DNA of 59,711 nucleotides from Deltaproteobacteria bacterium (GTDB taxonomy: Bacteria; Desulfobacterota; Desulfarculia; Adiutricales; Adiutricaceae): contig JAISMF010000058.1 of assembly GCA_031276865.1 (NCBI GenBank), forward strand, positions 1-59,711, in the 5' to 3' direction. Under the pieces are notes generated by a model. That model worked only from the letters and a program-made list of their open reading frames with translations, did not search any database and was not told the DNA's origin. This document shows positions 56,803-59,711 of the stretch, piece after piece (positions within the stretch are counted from its first letter, which is position 1; each line of letters opens with the position of its first letter). The translations under genes were made by a program, and so were the position numbers.

Positions 56803-58082
56803 AACGCCTCGAAGACCTATCCCCGGAAAGAAAAAACGCCCTCCTCAAACGCTCCATGGCCTCGTTTCCGGACACCATGGAGAAGACCAGGGAGATCCTG
56901 GCCCGGCTCCGGAGGGACCCGGAAGGGGAACTCAAAAGGGAGTACTCCCCGCTGAAGGCGGATCTACGGCCGGAGGATCTCGTTGTCAGCCCCATGGAGA
57001 CAAGCGAGGCCTTCCGCCTCACGGATCCCGCTCTAAAAATGGCCTTGGAGAAGGCCGCCGGAAACATCGAGACCTTCCACCGCCGGCAGCTTAAAGACGG
57101 CGCCTGGTTCACCGAGATCTCCCCCGGGCTCGTCTGCGGGCGCCTCACCCGGCCCATAGAGTCGGTCGGGGTCTACATCCCCGGAGGGAGGGCCGTCTAC
57201 CCCTCCACCGCCCTCATGAACCTGATTCCGGCCCGGGCGGCAGGAGTGGAGAACCTCTACGCTGTCTCGCCGCCGGGGGAGGGCCTCAAACTCAACCCGG
57301 CGGTGCTCGTCGCCGCCGCCATGTCCGGAGCGAAACGCGTCTTCAAGCTGGGTGGAGCCTGGGCGGTGGGATGCCTGGCCTACGGCCTCTCCGTCTTTCC
57401 CAAAGTCGGGAAGATCGTGGGACCGGGCAGCTCCTGGGTGACCGCCGCCAAGGCGGCGGTCTTCGGGGAGGTGGACATAGACCTGCCCGCCGGCCCCAGC
57501 GAGGGCTTCATCATCGCCGACGCCGAAAACGATCCGGAAACCCTGGCTTGGGACTTTCTGGCCCAGCTGGAGCACGACCCGCAGGCGGCGGCGATTTTGG
57601 TCGCCACCTCGCAGAAGCTGGCCGAAAGGGTTTTGGAGAAGGTTTCGGAGAAGGCGTCCGGGTTGAAAAGAGCGGGCATAGTCCAGAGCTCGCTCGCCAA
57701 CGCCGCCATTTTGGTGGCGGATTCAATTTCCGCGGCCTTCGACTTCGCCAACCTCTACGCCCCGGAGCATCTGCAGATCCTCCTCAAGGACCCCTTCACC
57801 CACCTTTCCAGTATAAAAAACGCCGGCTCGGTCTTTTTGGGACCCTACTCCCCCGTCCCGGCGGGGGACTACGCCTCCGGCACCAACCACGTGCTTCCCA
57901 CGGGCGGGGCGGCCGCCTTCTTCTCGGGGCTTTCCACCGACAGCTTCCTTAAAACCACCACCTTTCAATGCCTCACCCGGGAGGCGCTTCACGACATCGC
58001 CCCGGCGGTTTTGACCCTGGCGGAGGCCGAAGGCCTTGAATGCCACGCCCTGGCGGTGAAGGCGAGGCTGAAGGAAAGCTGA
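56790..58082 (+). CDS. hisD: Histidinol dehydrogenase
   Basis: 430 residues, catalysing the last two steps of histidine synthesis (histidinol to histidine, NAD and zinc dependent). All key residues sit at the E. coli numbering: Q259 and H262 (QLEHD), E326 and H327 (APEHLQ), D360, H419. Two conserved stretches deviate from the usual form: GGAWAVGCLAYG, normally GGAQA, and GPGSSWVTAAK, normally GPGN. The start ATG at 56790 with GGAAGG upstream is preferred over the longer frame. It is alone, with no other his genes, and coupled to tadA. Confidence 0.93.
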   Translation: MLSVERLEDLSPERKNALLKRSMASFPDTMEKTREILARLRRDPEGELKREYSPLKADLRPEDLVVSPMETSEAFRLTDPALKMALEKAAGNIETFHRRQLKDGAWFTEISPGLVCGRLTRPIESVGVYIPGGRAVYPSTALMNLIPARAAGVENLYAVSPPGEGLKLNPAVLVAAAMSGAKRVFKLGGAWAVGCLAYGLSVFPKVGKIVGPGSSWVTAAKAAVFGEVDIDLPAGPSEGFIIADAENDPETLAWDFLAQLEHDPQAAAILVATSQKLAERVLEKVSEKASGLKRAGIVQSSLANAAILVADSISAAFDFANLYAPEHLQILLKDPFTHLSSIKNAGSVFLGPYSPVPAGDYASGTNHVLPTGGAAAFFSGLSTDSFLKTTTFQCLTREALHDIAPAVLTLAEAEGLECHALAVKARLKES

Positions 58083-58101
58083 CCCCCTTTATGGGGTTTT
58101 T
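58082..58101 (+). terminator. Short terminator after hisD
   Basis: ACCCC-loop-GGGGT stem of 5 bp followed by four T residues, immediately after the hisD stop. Confidence 0.5.
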
Positions 58102-58125
58102 CCCGCCCCGAAAAAAAATCCGGAA

Positions 58126-58154
58126 CGCCACGGCGTAAAAAACGCTCCGTGGCG
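58126..58154. repeat. Stable inverted repeat downstream of hisD
   Basis: CGCCACGG (58126-58133) pairs with CCGTGGCG (58147-58154), with additional CGT/ACG pairing inside. On the minus strand a T8 run follows within 8 nt, so it could end a leftward transcript. Confidence 0.5.
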
Positions 58155-58492
58155 GATGTTCGCGAAAAGGCGTTTCCGTTTTCCAACCGCGCCAGCGCCG
58201 CCCCCGCGGGGACGGGGATCGCTACCCGCCACGGCTCCCATGGTCTCCATCGGAACTGCTTGTTTTTGGCGATCCGGACTTTCGCGTATTTAATATTTTT
58301 TTAAAATCGACGGCGTTTATCAAGCCATTTTTAACGCGCTAACGCTCGTATTATACTGGTATTAAAGCAGCCTAGAGAGAGAGAGGGCGTGGGAGCATAT
58401 AGGCCCGGCTTTTGCTCATCCGGCTTATATCAAGCGCGATGTTTCAAATTCCTAAAACAGCGTGGAATTTTAGCGCGCGCCTCAAAAATCTC
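58155..58492. other. Spacer before the AT-rich hypothetical gene
   Basis: About 340 bp, changing from GC-rich to AT-rich. No gene recognised. Confidence 0.35.
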
Positions 58493-59260
58493 TTATCCGG
58501 TTGGAGACAACGCAATTCCTCTGAAATGAAAGCCGCAAACAAGATGACTATCATCACCACGCCCTTCATTCAATCCATCATTTGGAAGTCCTGGAAGATG
58601 GAGTACAATCTTAATAAATCCATCAATTTGTTCTTCTTTAGGTCTCACAGCCTCAAAAACATTATTTTGATAACCGCCGTCGATAATATCCTTTTCATCA
58701 TCGTATTTCGCTATAATATTTTGGCAACGTGAAACATCACCCGATTTGTCAGTAGGGAATTCAACTTTTATCTTAACATCCTTACCTTTCAATTCAATCG
58801 GAACAAGTATCTTAAATGCGAATTCACTTTGTCCGGGATAATTTGTGGAAGGTTCCGGTTGGAAATATGAAATGGCTCCCCGCTTTAATATATTATAATA
58901 ATCATAACGATATAATATTGGTTTACTTTCTTCAATTATATACGATCTAAAAATATTATAATACAATTTTTCAGAATAGACAATTGAATTTTCATCCAAA
59001 ATAGAAAAATAATCTGGATTGTCTTGAAAAAAATAAAACCCGTCAATCATGTAAATTTCTTTTTTTTCCGGAAGAGAAATAATCGCGGCCGCTAAATTGA
59101 TTGACGTATGAGAAAAATCAAATATAATCTTATCATTATTTTTACTATACTGATTTGCTTGTTTTACCATCATAATTAACGGCATAAGGGACTTATTTTG
59201 AGTATTCTTTCCCAGCTTGCCGTAAAATGGCGATTTAACGGCGATTATTGGAAATATCAA
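58493..59260 (-). CDS. Hypothetical protein, probably 5'-truncated membrane protein
   Basis: 255 residues from a TTG. In-frame codons just upstream add IFLL before a stop, so the N-terminus is the hydrophobic run IFLLIFPIIAVKSPFYG, which resembles the last membrane helix of a longer protein. The remainder appears extracytoplasmic: an NDKIIFDFSHTSINLAAAII segment, then a beta-rich domain (EFAFKILVPIELKGKDVKIKVEF), then Gly/Asp-rich GYQNNVFEAV...GRGDDSHLVCGFHFRGIAL. Family not recognised. AT-rich. It could be the surviving 3' part of an envelope polysaccharide gene, but that is a guess. Confidence 0.5.
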   Translation of the reverse strand: MIFPIIAVKSPFYGKLGKNTQNKSLMPLIMMVKQANQYSKNNDKIIFDFSHTSINLAAAIISLPEKKEIYMIDGFYFFQDNPDYFSILDENSIVYSEKLYYNIFRSYIIEESKPILYRYDYYNILKRGAISYFQPEPSTNYPGQSEFAFKILVPIELKGKDVKIKVEFPTDKSGDVSRCQNIIAKYDDEKDIIDGGYQNNVFEAVRPKEEQIDGFIKIVLHLPGLPNDGLNEGRGDDSHLVCGFHFRGIALSPTG

Positions 59261-59345
59261 TAAAAAAATTGGCTATTGCGTACTGTTTGTTTTTGTAGTA
59301 TAATTATCACATAATTAATGGCTACCTATAAAAGGATCTAATATA

Positions 59346-59711
59346 ATGATTAATAACAATAATGATAATTTAATATCTACAAATCGCTCATTACTATTTC
59401 TTGATGAATAATATTAACTATTAGCAAGTGCATTAGAAATAAATAATCATTTTTATATCGAAAAGGCAATATTAAATAAAAAAAATTATTTATATTAGAT
59501 TTAAAGATAATCTATAATCCAAAATCAACATTTACTTGTAGTTGTGGTGAAACCAATTTAAAAAGAAAAATTTGGTATCCGAGAACCTGGAAAACCATAG
59601 ATTATTTTAATTACAAATGCTTTATACATATGAAACTGCCAACTATATGTTGTCCTGTGTGCGGCAAAAAAAATATGGAAATTCCTGATAAATTTGCTTT
59701 ATCTTAGCTTA
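59346..59711 (+). pseudogene. Decayed ISL3-family transposase, N-terminal part (runs off window)
   Basis: The first frame gives ALEINNHFYIEKAILNKKNY; a shift near 59495 continues as LDLKIIYNPKSTFTCSCGET, then RTWKTIDYFNYKCFIHMKLP and CCPVCGKKNMEIPDKFAL before TAG at 59705-59707. The C-x-C-G ... W..ID...C.IH..LP...CPVCG ... EIP order matches the N-terminal zinc-binding region of ISL3 transposases (zf-ISL3). Additional stops lie upstream (59409, 59415). Very AT-rich. Inactive. Confidence 0.6.

Noticed and set aside
58340..58380. Sixth copy of the MITE-like element (GGTATTAAAGCAGCCTAG)
   Set aside because: It resembles part of copy 4 by eye, but no inverted ends or 92-bp partner end could be found.

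Overview
The window looks like part of a Gram-negative bacterial chromosome. The evidence is a LOS/LPS-type heptosyltransferase, lipoproteins with lipoboxes, LysM and murein transglycosylase proteins, and two close matches to the sigma-54 promoter consensus. Gene content (GGDEF next to V4R, a large cytoplasmic hybrid kinase, an MCP, PstSCAB-PhoU, AddAB-like proteins) and very GC-rich core genes set in AT-rich spacers suggest a deltaproteobacterium-like lineage, possibly host-associated. That placement is inference. Coding density is low: many spacers exceed 500 bp, several genes are decayed, and composition changes sharply between GC-rich core genes and AT-rich accessory genes.

Layout. 1-3.8 kb: two decayed copies of a serine beta-lactamase-like hydrolase flank an intact AT-rich AAA-ATPase/PD-(D/E)XK gene, and a miniature inverted-repeat element follows. 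4.3-8.9 kb: complete phosphate uptake operon pstS-pstC-pstA-pstB-phoU. 9.3-13.4 kb, minus strand: HAD phosphatase-prmA pair, a small Cys-rich protein and an MltD-like transglycosylase. 14.1-18.7 kb: a duplicated module of about 1.16 kb. Each copy has a short DnaJ-like gene, a sigma-54 promoter, a palindrome at enhancer distance, a conserved hairpin and a plus-strand terminator. 18.7-29.1 kb, minus strand: beta-CASP metallo-beta-lactamase RNase-like protein, three unrecognised genes (one a coiled-coil protein with six 44-residue repeats), proB, a LysM lipoprotein and a DUF2156 protein. 29.5-36.2 kb: an addB-addA-like helicase/nuclease pair. 36.2-38.9 kb: an orphan hipA bracketed by copies of the same ~92-bp inverted-repeat element. 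39.6-46.8 kb: pentapeptide-repeat protein, then a hybrid histidine kinase coupled to a heptosyltransferase. 47.5-55.8 kb: LysM envelope protein, MCP, GGDEF protein, V4R protein. 56.2-58.1 kb: tadA overlapping hisD. The right end holds an AT-rich hypothetical gene, probably truncated, and a decayed ISL3-family transposase.

How the genes work together. The Pst-PhoU block is an ordinary phosphate uptake and sensing unit. The kinase, MCP, GGDEF and V4R proteins form a signalling-rich stretch. The most unusual part is the dnaJ duplication. The spacers of the two copies have diverged, but the sigma-54 promoter, the GTGAA...TTCAC-type palindromes, the hairpin and the terminator remain recognisable. 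This works as a natural footprint of a regulatory module. A second new-looking element is a family of five ~92-bp TA-flanked inverted-repeat elements, two of which bracket hipA.
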